64,000 nucleotides of DNA from Trichomonas vaginalis G3. Taxonomy: Eukaryota; Parabasalia; Trichomonadida; Trichomonadidae. How positions within the stretch are numbered: position 1 is the stretch's first letter; each line of letters begins with the position of its first letter. A model generated the notes under the pieces. The model saw nothing but the letters and a program-made list of their open reading frames with translations, was not told the DNA's origin and ran no database searches. The stretch lies in assembly GCF_026262505.1 (NCBI RefSeq), contig NC_067203.1, positions 22,735,411 to 22,799,410 of the forward strand, read 5' to 3'. The position numbers were made by a program, and so were the translations under genes. Shown piece by piece: positions 41,114 through 51,898 of the stretch.

Positions 41114-42349
41114 TTATTGAACTGGAATTAAATTGAAAATCAAAAGAAGGTCTTTGAACATGTCATCGTTAGAATTGAGGTCAATATTACCTGATTTATA
41201 TAAAAGGAATATTGATTGGAGCGAATCCGACTCTGCCATCGTTTGAAAAATGTATCTTTTCATTTCTTCTCCGAGTCTATCGACCATTTTCCTCATTTGA
41301 GAATAAGAACTCCTTACTTGATGCTCTGATGAGATGTGATCGGTTGAATCAGGTCCGAATTTCCTGCTTAGGTATGTTAAAAGCTGATTCAACCAATTAC
41401 TTGAAATATTTGCAAGAACTGTAAGATATTGCTGTTGTATTTCAACATTATCATGGAAAAATTGATAAGCCTGGCATAATGCATCTGGACTACGGCATTT
41501 TAGAGCTGCATTAATCACACATTGTTTGAGCTCTGGCATTTGGCCCATTTTTGATATCAAAATGAAGACTTTCCTTGGATCAGTTGGCGCAACTTCTAAC
41601 ATATCAATGTATTTTGTTAAATCTGTTAAATTACGGTTTCTCATCGCTTGGCCAAGGACAGCGTTCAGTTGGAAGATAGTAGGGTTCGCCTTGAATGCTT
41701 CGTATTGTATTTTTTCGTAATAAACTCGTAAAGGAGGTATCATATTTTGAGAATAAACACCTTTAACGTCAACTTCAAGTAAAATTGAAAGACAATTATT
41801 CAAAGTTTCTTGGCAGTCAAAATTCATGATATTTTGGTTTAATATCGATGTGAAAATTTGCATGCAAGAAGTTTCGAAGGAATCACGTAAAGCATGGACT
41901 TGGCGAGGGATAGGTCTGACCCATTTAATCATTTGCATGATTTTGTAAAGGAAATGAAAAGCTTCCAAGAAATTAACGCAAATTTTGAAATCTTTTGCTC
42001 CTTGAGGGTTTAATCCGCTAAGCATCTGTACAAAAGATAGAATATCAAATATTTCACTTAGAACGGCGTTAAGACGCATATTGATTTCTTCATCTGAACG
42101 TCTATTTGGTGAAGTATCATTAATCATGTTGGTAATTTGCTGAATTCTGCGGTTGATTCTATCTGTTTTCATTGCCAAAGAAGTTTCTTTGAGTTCTTTG
42201 ATAACTTTGGATAAAATATTTGTCTTTAATTTTTCAGAGTTGATATTCTTTGCGAGAATTGGCTTTAATATTGAAATAATCTCTTCAGAGTTAAATGTTG
42301 AATCTAAAGAATTGATATTTGTGTCATCTGTTGGCGTTGTTTGATACAT
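41114..42349 (-). CDS. Host helical protein of unknown function
   Basis: 411 aa, no signal peptide or membrane segment, almost wholly predicted alpha-helical, with no low-complexity tracts. Helices such as EIINMRLNAVLSEIFDIL-like (near residue 85), FLEAFHFLYKIMQMIKWV (near 130) and NPTIFQLNAVLGQAMRNRNL suggest an alpha-solenoid or a vesicle-tethering type fold. I cannot name a family. The start is clear: an A-rich leader and a TCAAAAATA sequence 11 bp upstream, shared with the coiled-coil gene's leader. Polinton C lies 268 bp upstream of the ATG. Confidence 0.8.
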   Translation of the reverse strand: MYQTTPTDDTNINSLDSTFNSEEIISILKPILAKNINSEKLKTNILSKVIKELKETSLAMKTDRINRRIQQITNMINDTSPNRRSDEEINMRLNAVLSEIFDILSFVQMLSGLNPQGAKDFKICVNFLEAFHFLYKIMQMIKWVRPIPRQVHALRDSFETSCMQIFTSILNQNIMNFDCQETLNNCLSILLEVDVKGVYSQNMIPPLRVYYEKIQYEAFKANPTIFQLNAVLGQAMRNRNLTDLTKYIDMLEVAPTDPRKVFILISKMGQMPELKQCVINAALKCRSPDALCQAYQFFHDNVEIQQQYLTVLANISSNWLNQLLTYLSRKFGPDSTDHISSEHQVRSSYSQMRKMVDRLGEEMKRYIFQTMAESDSLQSIFLLYKSGNIDLNSNDDMFKDLLLIFNLIPVQ

Positions 42350-42617
42350 TTTTTATTTTTGATTAATTTTAATTAAATCTACCTGAAATATTTTTTAGAC
42401 CCTAAATATTTGAAACTTCAAAGAATCAGGATATCTCAATAATATCTATATGCAAGCTTATTGGTAGAAAATGGATTCCCGCAGAAAATTTCTCGAATTA
42501 CTAAAATTTTCTTTGTGATATCCTCGATTAAGATACTTATGATGATGCCTATGATATGACAGAATATCTATTGGATACCAATGATAGGAATGAATAAAAA
42601 ACATCCAAAATACAAAA
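42350..42617. other. Host upstream region of the helical gene
   Basis: 268 bp of AT-rich host DNA between the start codon of the helical gene and the tip of Polinton C. Other than the possible initiator TCA at about 42360-42362 (minus strand) I see nothing. The duplicated target of Polinton C would be ACAAAA (42612-42617), which cannot be checked because the other end lies outside the window. Confidence 0.55.
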
Positions 42618-42895
42618 AGTAGTAGGATAGGAAGGGGTGTGTGACTTTTTTTGTTACGTCTATATATAGATGAAGGTATATTTTCACATCTTCTATATAT
42701 AGATGATATAAAAATTTTTTCTTACGTTTTTTAAGTCATGAATTCGTAAGAAAGCGCGACATTATTAAATAAATTAGTAATAAATATTATATACTAAACA
42801 CATTTTAAAAAATTAACATTAATTTTAAAATAATTTATTTTTTTATCTTTTATAAAAGAAGCTATATATAGATGATGTCAGATATTCCGCGATTA
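42618..42895. repeat. Left tip of Polinton C (presumed TIR)
   Basis: Shares the tip, the TTTTTTGTTACGTCTATATA block and the AGAAGCTATATATAGATGAT block with element B. Between them it has about 120 bp that B lacks, including a hairpin with arms CTTACG(T)TTTT and TTCGTAAGAAAG-like sequence. Three CTATATATAGA words occur. Its length as a TIR cannot be fixed without the right end. Confidence 0.7.
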
Positions 42896-42994
42896 ATTAA
42901 ACATTGTTTAAATCCTGAATGGAATCAATGGAGTCATAATCAAAGACCTCATAAACGAGTAAAAGAAATTAGAAATAATTATTTTCATGAATGA
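42872..42994 (+). CDS. 40-aa TIR-gene copy of Polinton C
   Basis: Starts MMSDIPRLIKHCLNPEWNQW and ends HKRVKEIRNNYFHE, so it is a shorter form of the 76-aa protein of element B. It lies across the inner edge of the terminal repeat. It may be only a relic. Confidence 0.4.
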   Translation: MMSDIPRLIKHCLNPEWNQWSHNQRPHKRVKEIRNNYFHE

Positions 42995-43096
42995 AAGATT
43001 CACTACCATAATAAAATAAAAAATAAAAAAATAAAATTTTTTTAAAAAATAAACTTTTAAAAGAATTTGATGAGTTCAACATTGAACTTTAAGAAA

Positions 43097-43465
43097 CTAA
43101 TGATTATTTGAATTTATGAAATCAATTATTTGATTCATTCTTTCTTCAATCTCTTCTATTCTTTTTGTTAAATCATTAATTTTCATTAATGAGGTGATTC
43201 TTGATTGAGGAATAGATTTCAAACTAACCACTCCTTTTATTTTTGAAATTTTGAATCCATCAACTTTAAACATTTTATTCAATTTACACGTTGTCAATTC
43301 TTCAAATAATTTTTTATTGTTAGCATAATAGTCATTAAATTCTTCAACAGATGAAAAAATTTTTATTTCAGTAATTGGTTTAACAACGTTTATTTTTTGT
43401 TGAACATTTTCACTTTCATTTATTTCTTCCTCCTCTGTTTCATTTATTTTTAAAATCGGTTTCAT
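43097..43465 (-). CDS. 122-aa protein with C-terminal coiled coil (element C copy)
   Basis: Matches the element B protein at 29252-29620 except for a couple of residues. Acidic N-terminus, coiled-coil end. Frame open. Function unknown. Confidence 0.58.
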   Translation of the reverse strand: MKPILKINETEEEEINESENVQQKINVVKPITEIKIFSSVEEFNDYYANNKKLFEELTTCKLNKMFKVDGFKISKIKGVVSLKSIPQSRITSLMKINDLTKRIEEIEERMNQIIDFINSNNH

Positions 43466-43531
43466 TTATCATTAAATAAAAATTAGAATATAAGTGATGA
43501 AATATATTTTTTAATTAATATTAAATCAGAA

Positions 43532-43768
43532 ATGGCGGCAGGATTCTTTAAAAAATTATGGGATGGAATTAAGAAAGCTGCAGGTTGGGTTCATAAAAAT
43601 ATTATTAAACCCGTTGCAAACTTTTTGGCACCAGTAGCGAAAACGGCAGGAACTATCATAGGTGGAGTATTAGGTACTAAAGCAGGTAATCCGGCGATGG
43701 GAGCACAAGCAGGTAACGCAATTGGTGGAATAGCTGAAGGAATACTTAATAAAATAGGAGGTAGATAG
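43532..43768 (+). CDS. 78-aa pVI-like amphipathic peptide (element C copy)
   Basis: Differs from the element B copy by two residues or so (WVHKNI in place of WVHKKI). The strong Lys/Trp amphipathic helix and the Gly/Ala-rich second half are kept, as expected if it acts on membranes. It is convergent with its 71-aa paralogue, with only ~25 bp between the stops. Confidence 0.6.
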   Translation: MAAGFFKKLWDGIKKAAGWVHKNIIKPVANFLAPVAKTAGTIIGGVLGTKAGNPAMGAQAGNAIGGIAEGILNKIGGR

Positions 43769-43792
43769 TGGAAAAATAAATAAATATTATTT

Positions 43793-44008
43793 TTATCTTA
43801 GTATCGGTTGAAGTCTTTGATAAACTTTTTCTCCTTTATTTAATATTTCTCTTATTGGGGCAGCTTTTGGTGTTATTGATTCAGCAACGTCACTAATTGC
43901 TTCTTTATTCTTAAATATCCAATTTGCTCCTTTCTTCATTGTTTCCCAAACTTTATGCGCTCCTCTTTTTACTTTATCCCACAGTTTCTTAAAGAATCCT
44001 GCAGCCAT
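43793..44008 (-). CDS. 71-aa amphipathic paralogue (element C copy)
   Basis: Differs by one residue from the element B copy (REILNKG against REVLNKG). Starts MAAGFFKKLWDKVKRG. Divergent from the major capsid gene with about 70 bp between starts, which must hold both promoters. Confidence 0.58.
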   Translation of the reverse strand: MAAGFFKKLWDKVKRGAHKVWETMKKGANWIFKNKEAISDVAESITPKAAPIREILNKGEKVYQRLQPILR

Positions 44009-44077
44009 AGTTGATTATTTCATTAAAATTAAAAATTCATTTTCATCTTTTAATTTTGATTTTTTATTTATTAATAA

Positions 44078-45856
44078 ATGACGACTAACTATTTGGTGCC
44101 AAACACTAAACCGATTAATGGAAATGTGTTTCATTCATTCGAAAAGATAAATGAAATATTCGCAAAGAATGACGGTAGAAGATATTATAGAGAACTTGAA
44201 AGTTCATGCTATGACTCTGATGCTCCATATTTTGATGATAAACAAACTCATTTAAGAATTACAAATCCGGCTCATGATGTGAATCAATTAGGTGACACAT
44301 ATATTAAACGCAAAGTTAAAGCAACTCTAGTTTCAAATAAAGCTTTCACATGTGATGCCGCTTTTAAATGCATGCGTTTATTCGTTGGTTACAAATCCGG
44401 CTCATGATGTGAATCAATTAGGTGACACATATATTAAACGCAAAGTTAAAGCAACTCTAGTTTCAAATAAAGCTTTCACATGTGATGCCGCTTTTAAATG
44501 CATGCGTTTATTCGTTGGTTACAAATCATCAAATCAAAGCTTTAAACAATTAGAAGTAGAAACCGAAAGAGGTGATGCCGGTTATCTTCAAATGGATTGC
44601 GCCCGTGAATCTTTCGCATTTGCAACATATAAACCAAAATCAGAAAGGAAAGTTAAAAAGTTTGTTCATTCGTTATATAATAATGTTCAAAAATATGATA
44701 ACTCAGTATGTGGTAAATATATTGACCCTTCGGAAGTTTTCAAGAACGCGAATAAAGAAGTTGATATCACTTTTGATATGATTATTCCGGTAAATGATTT
44801 GTTAGCATTTCAGGCGTTCGATGATTATCCTAAATCATTTGGTGATATCATTCTTAAATATTATGTTTTCAGGGATACTTTAGTATTTTGTCAGGTTGAC
44901 CCGTTAAGAGTTGCTGATTTACAAAATTACGTTTATGAAAAGATAACTGATGAAAATTATGAAAAGATTATGAATCATGTTTATAAATATGATCGCAAAT
45001 TCCAACAAATCGGACTTCCTGCCAAATTAATTACAAGCTTAGCCGCTACATCTGCTGAGGCAACAGTTGATGACGTTATTATTTCATGCGCAAAGATGGA
45101 AGTTTTAGAGGATAAATGCATTACACCAGGATATGGTTTAATTGAAGAATCAGTTAAAGCAATACCACGTTTATTCAGTAAGGAAGATCCATTCATGATT
45201 CCAGCTTAACATATTGACGTTCGTTCACTAAATGGAGGTTGCATCACTCCTGAAGGTATTAGCTCAGATTTCTCATACGCTCTTCATAATGTTACAGATG
45301 TTGTGTTAACATTTCCGAAGAATGCAATGCAAAGAACTGTTTTAGAAAATCCAATGCTTCGAGGTCTTCAGGTCACTATAGATTCCAGAAACTTTCCCGA
45401 TCAAGCGATGACCACAGTGGGTGATATATTCTTTACACGTATGCTTCAAGCTTCTGATTTAGATGGAGTGAATGAATGCACGGAAGAATACGAGGACTCA
45501 TTAACTAGACCACTGAATGATGATGATGGCACGCCATTAGCTAGAACATGGAAAGACCAAACTTCATTCTTATGCACTATTCCAGTTCAACGTGATGGAG
45601 CGGGTATATTCTTTGATGATTAGAAACTTTCAACTCACAAGTTACAGTACAAGTGAAAGCTTATCCAATCATTCAGGGTGTAAATGACACTTACTGTTCA
45701 AAGGTGACAAATCCTCCTCAGGTTTGGTTTACTAGGACTACGTATTGGACATGGACACCGGACGAAGGTTTGAAATATCATCCAACAGGTACACCACCAC
45801 AGTATAGAAGTTCATATGATGAAATATTGATGAATAGAAATGTTTTAAAATTATAA
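44078..45856 (+). pseudogene. Major capsid protein (double jelly roll) of Polinton C, broken
   Basis: Near-identical to the element B region at 30270-31910, with the same order of beta-rich blocks (IPVNDLLAFQAF, SFGDIILKYYVF). Broken, with a few breaks. Confidence 0.75.
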
Positions 45857-45872
45857 ATTTATTTTTGATTAA

Positions 45873-46701
45873 ATGGATTTAAATTCATCCACCCCTTATG
45901 AAGAATTAGCAGGAGTATATAATACATACGTAGATGATATGATTAATGAAGCATTGAGTGATAATAGAAATGCTCTATCTAAGGAAAAATTAATGAAAAT
46001 TCCATATTCTGAATGTTACTTAAATTCAATCACTGCAGCAATTGGTAAACAAAATAAAGGTAAAACATTAACGATATTAAAACAAATTATCATTATTGCT
46101 AACACTTCACCCTATTCACACGTGTTAATTTATATCAACCGTTCAGGTTCACCTTCAGATGATACATTTGAATCTTTAAAGCATTTAATCAAAATTCCAA
46201 TTATTTATTTATCACAAGAAGAAGCAGAAGATTATTTAAAAAAACTTTTTAATGTATAAAGAATTATATAATACAATCAAGAAGCAAGGATTAGAGGATA
46301 AAATTATTGATAAACAACGGGATGAATTATTTGAAACACTTTCTATTTCAAATTTTGATAGAGAATTTTTGCATTCACTCATTTTTCTAGATGATGCAGT
46401 GAAATCAAAACTAATAACAAATGAGAAATCATATTTTAATCAGTTATTAACTCAATGTCGACACATTCAGTGTTCATTCTTTATGGCTGTTCAATATTTC
46501 AAAGCATTAAGCACAAACATTAAATCAAATCTATCAACCCTTTTCATTTTCAGTGGGTTTAGTCGTCAACAGTTGAACGTTATGCTTTATCAAGTGAATT
46601 TACCAATGAGCATTAATGAACTTTACACACAATATCAGCAATTAGGTGAACATGGAAAAATAATAGTTGATTTAAATAAAGGAAGTGTTAAATTTGATTA
46701 A
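45873..46701 (+). pseudogene. A32/FtsK-type packaging ATPase of Polinton C, broken
   Basis: Same gene as 31935-32761 in B: GKQNKGKT Walker A, LIFLDDA Walker B, and a conserved RHIQCSFFMAVQYF block. It lies in the same place behind the major capsid protein. Broken. Confidence 0.8.
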
Positions 46702-46741
46702 CTTTTTATAATTAATTTTTATTTTTTATTTATAATTAAAC

Positions 46742-47641
46742 ATGACAGAAATAGCAAATCTTCTACAGGTTCCATTAAAACAAGGAACAAACAAAAAGGG
46801 TGCATATAATAGAACTATGAAAGTTCCTGATGGAATGAAAGAATTAGTTCATATTGTTGCTGGTCTTCAAAAAGATGTTAAACAAATGAGAAACGTTTTA
46901 ACATTACCAGAAGCTCAAGCATATGCCAAACGTCAAGGTCCAAATTGGGAAGCACACGAAGCAGACATTACGGGTCCAAATGGAAAACCTGATGGTATAA
47001 ATGAAGTTTTCGTTACTGATGGTCAAGGTAATATTAAAGTCATAAATGGTTATAAATTAACTGTATCTGATTATCCTAAACGTAAAGTATATAATGAACG
47101 TTATCCTATACAATTTGATGAAAATGGAAAAGCTGTTAAACAATACATTGGAGAAGGTGAACATGGTCCAATTAATTCATACCGTTATAATCCATATTCT
47201 TATTTCAATGAAGAATTAAATGCTATTGAAGAGGGACCGGATGGATTACCACGATATTCTAACCAGTTTGATGGTCAATATGCAAATATTAGACCTGAAA
47301 TTTCAGCTAAGAAATTCTTTAAAGTTGCTTTATTCGATCCAGTTTTCGCAAATGTTAAAGATGAACCTAAACATCAATTCCAACCAATTATAGTAGCAAG
47401 AATTGCATCAGGTGCTTTATCTCAAGCATTCAAAGATTTAATTAAGAAACCATTATATCAGCAACGAGGTTTAACTTATGATTTAGTTAAGGAATCAGAT
47501 AAAAGAAAATTTGAGAAATCAGATGATTATAAGAATGCAATTAATGAATATATTCGGTCTATTAATTTCGATGAAAATGCTAAAAATCAACTTCATGAAC
47601 AAATACAGGGAATAATAGATTCAAAACTTCCGGCAAAATAA
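46742..47641 (+). CDS. 299-aa virion-type protein with DGQGN domain (element C copy)
   Basis: Open and about 95 percent alike to 32802-33701 by eye. The [17 protein letters not shown] core is unchanged apart from conservative swaps. That most differences are conservative hints at past selection on the protein. Confidence 0.62.
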   Translation: MTEIANLLQVPLKQGTNKKGAYNRTMKVPDGMKELVHIVAGLQKDVKQMRNVLTLPEAQAYAKRQGPNWEAHEADITGPNGKPDGINEVFVTDGQGNIKVINGYKLTVSDYPKRKVYNERYPIQFDENGKAVKQYIGEGEHGPINSYRYNPYSYFNEELNAIEEGPDGLPRYSNQFDGQYANIRPEISAKKFFKVALFDPVFANVKDEPKHQFQPIIVARIASGALSQAFKDLIKKPLYQQRGLTYDLVKESDKRKFEKSDDYKNAINEYIRSINFDENAKNQLHEQIQGIIDSKLPAK

Positions 47642-47674
47642 AAGTTTAAATATATTTTTTTTATTCGATTATAA

Positions 47675-48342
47675 ATGAGAAGACGTTTCACTAGTCAAAA
47701 GAACACTAACGCAAAAGCAGAGATTACGGTTGGTTATAACGTAAATGATGATAAATCACGAATTATTCAAAATGTTAAAGTTAATGTTAGCCCCGAATTA
47801 ACAAGGTCAGCAACTCAACCAAATTATTAACTCGTGACTTACCGAAGAATGAGGAGGAGCAAAATAAAGAAGATGGAGACCCAATCATTTTATCTGAACC
47901 TGGTAAAGAACCTGTTGAAATTCCCACTTATCCAACATACCCCCCGCCTCTTTCATCAAACATCGAGAACCCATATAAAATAGACATTAATTCTGAATTA
48001 ATGAAAATTTACCGTGATATAATAATTAATAATTATGATTCAATAATAAATTTAATTGACCAATCCGGTTTAATTATTTTACCTTATGAATCATTAATTC
48101 ACATTATCGCCATTCTTTGTGATGTTCAAGATTCAGACGTTAAGATTCAATTTTTCATAGATGATGAGGTTTCATGCTGCGGAACAGTTGCAAAAATAAA
48201 TCCTATAAAGGATATTAGCACAATTAAGATATCAAAGAACGGAACAACAACTGAACTTCATTTAACATATAATGATATTTATAATAAAATATTTGATGAA
48301 TATAAAATATCACTTGAAAAATTCTTTGTTAAGACTATTTAA
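47675..48342 (+). pseudogene. CCG-motif conserved protein of Polinton C, broken
   Basis: Homologue of 33734-34405 (B) and 8883-9497 (A). The conserved C-terminal domain (SGLIILPYESLIHII, DEVSCCG, EYKISLEKFF) is present. Broken once. The stop overlap with the convergent gene is kept. Confidence 0.65.
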
Positions 48343-48818
48343 TATTCAAGCATTAACATTATCGAATAATAATCCTTTGAATCATAATCAATAATAATTG
48401 ACCTTTCACCAGTTTCTATCGTTTGTTTTATTTCTTTTTGTTCCCCACTATCCGGATCGGTCATTGTAATTGTTTTTGTTATAGTATCAGCTTTATCTTT
48501 AACTTCAATCTTTTTTCCATCGGGATATTTAAACCAAAATTCCAAAAATTCGATATTGTCAATCTGTTCATATTTTAATCTATCAATTACATTTTTAATA
48601 CCATCTGAAAATCTTATGAAATGGTCATTATATGGGTTTGATTGAACTAAATTTGAATGAAGTGAAATATAACCTGTTGATGAATATGACACTGACTCAT
48701 ATTTTCTGAAAACACTAAAATTTATAACATGAATGAATTTCTTATTCGTTGAATTTATGAATTCTTGAGGTAATCTTATTCTAGTTTTATTTATCACTGG
48801 AAAATAACGCTTTACCAT
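48339..48818 (-). CDS. Jelly-roll-like virion protein (element C copy)
   Basis: Start taken as MVKRYFPVINKTRIRLP (48818). Almost the same as 34402-34881 in B. Divergent from the penton-like gene starting at 48838, with 19 bp between starts. Confidence 0.55.
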   Translation of the reverse strand: MVKRYFPVINKTRIRLPQEFINSTNKKFIHVINFSVFRKYESVSYSSTGYISLHSNLVQSNPYNDHFIRFSDGIKNVIDRLKYEQIDNIEFLEFWFKYPDGKKIEVKDKADTITKTITMTDPDSGEQKEIKQTIETGERSIIIDYDSKDYYSIMLMLEY

Positions 48819-48837
48819 ATTTTTAATCGTAATAAAA

Positions 48838-49546
48838 ATGTCAATTATCAATATTATTTCGAATAATAGCTGTGAATTAAATTTAACAGTTAGCGGAATT
48901 TATAATGTTACTCTCGTTTCTGTGAGTGGTAAATTTAATCCCATTCTTTTAGACCCTTCAGATTATATATCATTTATTAAAGATGACCTTGAAAAAACGT
49001 ATGATATGTATATAAATCATGTGATAGCGAAATGGATATTAACATGATTTTAAGTTATTTAAATGAATCATTTATCGTATGGTATGAAGAAAATTTTAAA
49101 TCAAAACCTGATAAACTTTTTGAACTTGATGAAATAAATAACCTTATTAAATTTCCGCTGAAAATTAAATTTTGTACTCCTCATCTTCGTTCATTGTTGG
49201 GAATATTAAATTTTGAAAAAGATGTTGGGGATGTTTTGTATTCTGACACTGGTTCCAATTTCATTTTAATCAAATGTGATAAAGTTAATACCCAATGAGA
49301 TTTTCACATCAAACATTAGACCCTAACTCTTACCCATCAATACAAAACATTTTATCCATCAACTTAAACACATTTTCTTTATCATATCTGTTTCAATTAT
49401 CCGGGAATTCATTTATTCTTCATTCAAAAGATTTATCAAATATTAAATTTAGAATAACTGACCTATTTGATTGTGATTTAGAATTTATGAATGAAATATT
49501 ATGGCAATTTCAAATAGAGAAAATAGCTGATGAGATAACGGATTAA
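48838..49546 (+). pseudogene. Penton-like minor capsid protein of Polinton C, broken
   Basis: Open pieces match the layout of the element A penton-like protein: FCTPHLRSLLGILNFEK against KITRMSHRVQLLLGAYHM, and LSNIKFRITDLFDCDLEF against LKDMQFRLVDFQGEPVEL. It stands directly before the fibre-like gene, as penton and fibre do in A. Broken. Confidence 0.62.
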
Positions 49547-49570
49547 ATATTTATTTTTAAATCATAATAA

Positions 49571-50626
49571 ATGATTAAACAACAGCAACTTAAGGCGCAA
49601 AGCACCCAGATCCTTCAGACCATTACATACGCCATATATGCATATAATTCAAAGACAGCAGAACAAACGCAAAGGTTGAAATATGGAGATTTGGAGATAG
49701 TATTGAAAAATGACCGTTTCGAATTCGTTTGCAAAGGTGGTGCAGTGATATCAAATATAAAAGAAATTTTATTTATGAATTCAAAAATTAAAGGAATAAC
49801 GGATGATATAACATCAATTCCACCAGAAGAACAGAGATATTACGCATTAAATGCATTTCCTAAAGTTTTGAAGATTGGAAGATTTAATTTAAATGAGGAA
49901 TTCATAGAAGGTTTCCTAAATGACATAATGAAGAAGGTGGATAAGGAATATGTGGATAGTGAATTAAATAAGAAGGCAAATTTGGTTTATGTTGATGAAA
50001 AAGATAATGAAATTAAAGAAAAGGTTGAATGGTATCATGAATGGACATCGGAGACTTTTAAAGTTAAAGCTGATACAGGATGGGTTTCAGGATGTTTAGA
50101 CCTTAAAGCAGATAAAACATATGTTGATGAAAATTATGCAAAGAAGTCGGAAGTAAATGATGTGATTACAAGCATGAAAAATGAAATACTTCAAACATTA
50201 TATCCTGTTGGTTCTATTTATACGTCAATGAATTCAACAAATCCAGCAACAGTTTTAGGTTTTGGTACGTGGAAGCAGATTGTAGATAAATTCTTATACT
50301 GTGCTAGATATTCAAAGCAAACAGGAGGTTCGAAGAAAATTAAAGAAGCAAACCTTCCACCGCACACTCATACAGGAACTACAAACACAACAGGAAATCA
50401 TTCACATTCAATAACAAAAAGAGGTTATACAAATCTTGCAGCGGGTTCGGATAGATGGGGAATGAATAGATATGATATCACAACTGACCCAGTAGATTCA
50501 AGCACAGGTATTTTCTGTGGAACCGCAGGAAATCATTCACACACTTTCACAACAAATCCAACAGGCTCGGGTAAAGATTACATGCCACCATTTGTGACTG
50601 TATTCGCATGGTACCGCGTTCATTGA
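49571..50626 (+). CDS. Fibre-like protein with phage tail-collar type tip (Polinton C)
   Basis: 351 aa, open. The head (residues 1-110) is unlike that of element A. The short stalk has two KADxxYVDxxYAKK-type repeats (residues ~127 and ~180). The tip, from about residue 205, reads YPVGSIYTSMNSTNPATVLG, FGTWKQIVDKFLYC, LPPHTHTG, NHSHTF, YMPPFVTVFAWYRVH. It is near-identical in DNA to the tip in element A except for a central block between the two histidine motifs. No collagen-like segment is present. Likely a host-attachment spike, from the phage analogy. Confidence 0.78.
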   Translation: MIKQQQLKAQSTQILQTITYAIYAYNSKTAEQTQRLKYGDLEIVLKNDRFEFVCKGGAVISNIKEILFMNSKIKGITDDITSIPPEEQRYYALNAFPKVLKIGRFNLNEEFIEGFLNDIMKKVDKEYVDSELNKKANLVYVDEKDNEIKEKVEWYHEWTSETFKVKADTGWVSGCLDLKADKTYVDENYAKKSEVNDVITSMKNEILQTLYPVGSIYTSMNSTNPATVLGFGTWKQIVDKFLYCARYSKQTGGSKKIKEANLPPHTHTGTTNTTGNHSHSITKRGYTNLAAGSDRWGMNRYDITTDPVDSSTGIFCGTAGNHSHTFTTNPTGSGKDYMPPFVTVFAWYRVH

Positions 50627-50995
50627 ATGTGCTTGAGACTTGACCCAAAGGGTTTAGGCTTACCGAATGAACTAAATATATTTTATGTCTGTAATTAATT
50701 AGGTAACGAAGTAATGGATGCACTGCAGAAATAATGTTTACGTTAAGTGACTCAAAGAGTCCGGAGACAAAGTCTCATGTTTACGTTAATGGTTTTTAGG
50801 TTATTCAATAATTAATTATTTTTGAAGAACTGAAGGTGTCACTATGTCACCATGTCACTCGGTTATTTAACTTCTCTGAAAAAATGAGACAACATGACAT
50901 TTAGACAACAACACAGGAAATTTGATGCAGTACAAAAATAAAGTTAGTTTTAAAATTATTTTTATTTATTTTTTATTTTGTATGTAAGAACAGTA
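50627..50995. other. Non-coding border between fibre-like and KilA-N genes
   Basis: Starts TTGAATGTGCTTGAGACTTG, like the sequence after the element A fibre gene (TTGAACGCGCTTGAGCC). A minus-strand copy of the 125-bp repeat fills 50815-50916. Then a T-rich tract and the leader TATGTAAGAACAGTA lead into the KilA-N gene. No gene here. Confidence 0.7.
50815..50916 (-). repeat. Copy of the 125-bp border repeat
   Basis: Reads TTGAAGAACTGAAGGTGTCA ... AGACAACATGACATTTAGAC. The TCTCATTTTTTCAGAG version of the unit, reverse orientation. Confidence 0.85.
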
Positions 50996-51663
50996 ATGTC
51001 GGTCGAAGCAAAAACATTCACGAACAAATCTAATGGTGAAACATTCACAAAAGGCACTTATAATGGTATTGAAGTCTTACGTAGAGACAAGGATGGTTAC
51101 ATTAATGCAACAAAGATGGCAAGAGAAGCAGGAAAGTTAAACCATTTAAACAGATTTCTCAATAGTGCTAAAATGCAGGAAATTCTTGAGTTTTGATGAT
51201 GAACGAATACGGTGGAGCCAAAAGTGGCTCGACCTCAAAACAAGCATTTTATGAGCTTACAAAGGGTGTCATGAATGAATTCAAAGGTATTTACATACAT
51301 CCTGACCTCGTTCATTTTGTTGCTGAATGATGCTCTGTAAAGTATGCATTTTATGTCAAAGATATTATGGACTCCATAGACAAGAAAGTTCATGAGAAAT
51401 TAGATGAAGAAGAACTCGAAGATACAGTAGAGAATGCTAAACCTTTGTTCGAACAAGAAGTTAGAAAAATGCGCGAAAAACAATTAGAACATGAACGTGA
51501 GTTATGTTATGGTTATAGAGATTCTCCATTCGAACTAGACCAATGGGAACAAGAAAATTTAAAGAGAGAATTTAGAGAATATGAACTCGCTAAGATAGCA
51601 TTAGAAGCTGCAGAAAAGAAGTTAAAAGCTTGGGGTCGTTTTGTACAAAAATATTGTGAGTAA
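50996..51663 (+). pseudogene. KilA-N domain gene of Polinton C, broken
   Basis: The start at 50996 follows the shared leader. The KilA-N domain is of the classical type (GIEVLRRDKDGYINATKMAR, then GIYIHPDLVHFVAEW, YAFYVKDIMDSID). A long coiled coil closes the gene (EQEVRKMREKQLEHERELC, LAKIALEAAEKKLKAW). Broken. KilA-N proteins bind DNA, probably in regulation. Confidence 0.72.
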
Positions 51664-51898
51664 ATGAACCATTTATTTTTGTCATAAAGACGCAACGTGG
51701 CGGGGCATAGCCCATGACCCAAAAATATATTTTATCGTTAATGGTTTCAGGTTATTCAATAATTAATTATTTTTGAAGAACTGAGGGTGTCACTATGTCA
51801 CCATGTCACTCGGTTATTTAACTTCTCTGAAAAAATGAGACAACATGACATTTTGACAACACAGCAGGATTAATGCAAAAATAAATTCCAATCATACT
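51664..51898. repeat. Non-coding border with a 125-bp repeat copy
   Basis: The repeat occupies about 51766-51868 in minus orientation. With the plus-oriented copy at 54285 it brackets the helicase gene as an inverted pair. The sequence before it (TTATCGTTAATGGTTTCAGG) also recurs at 50784 and near 36998, reversed. No gene. Confidence 0.8.
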
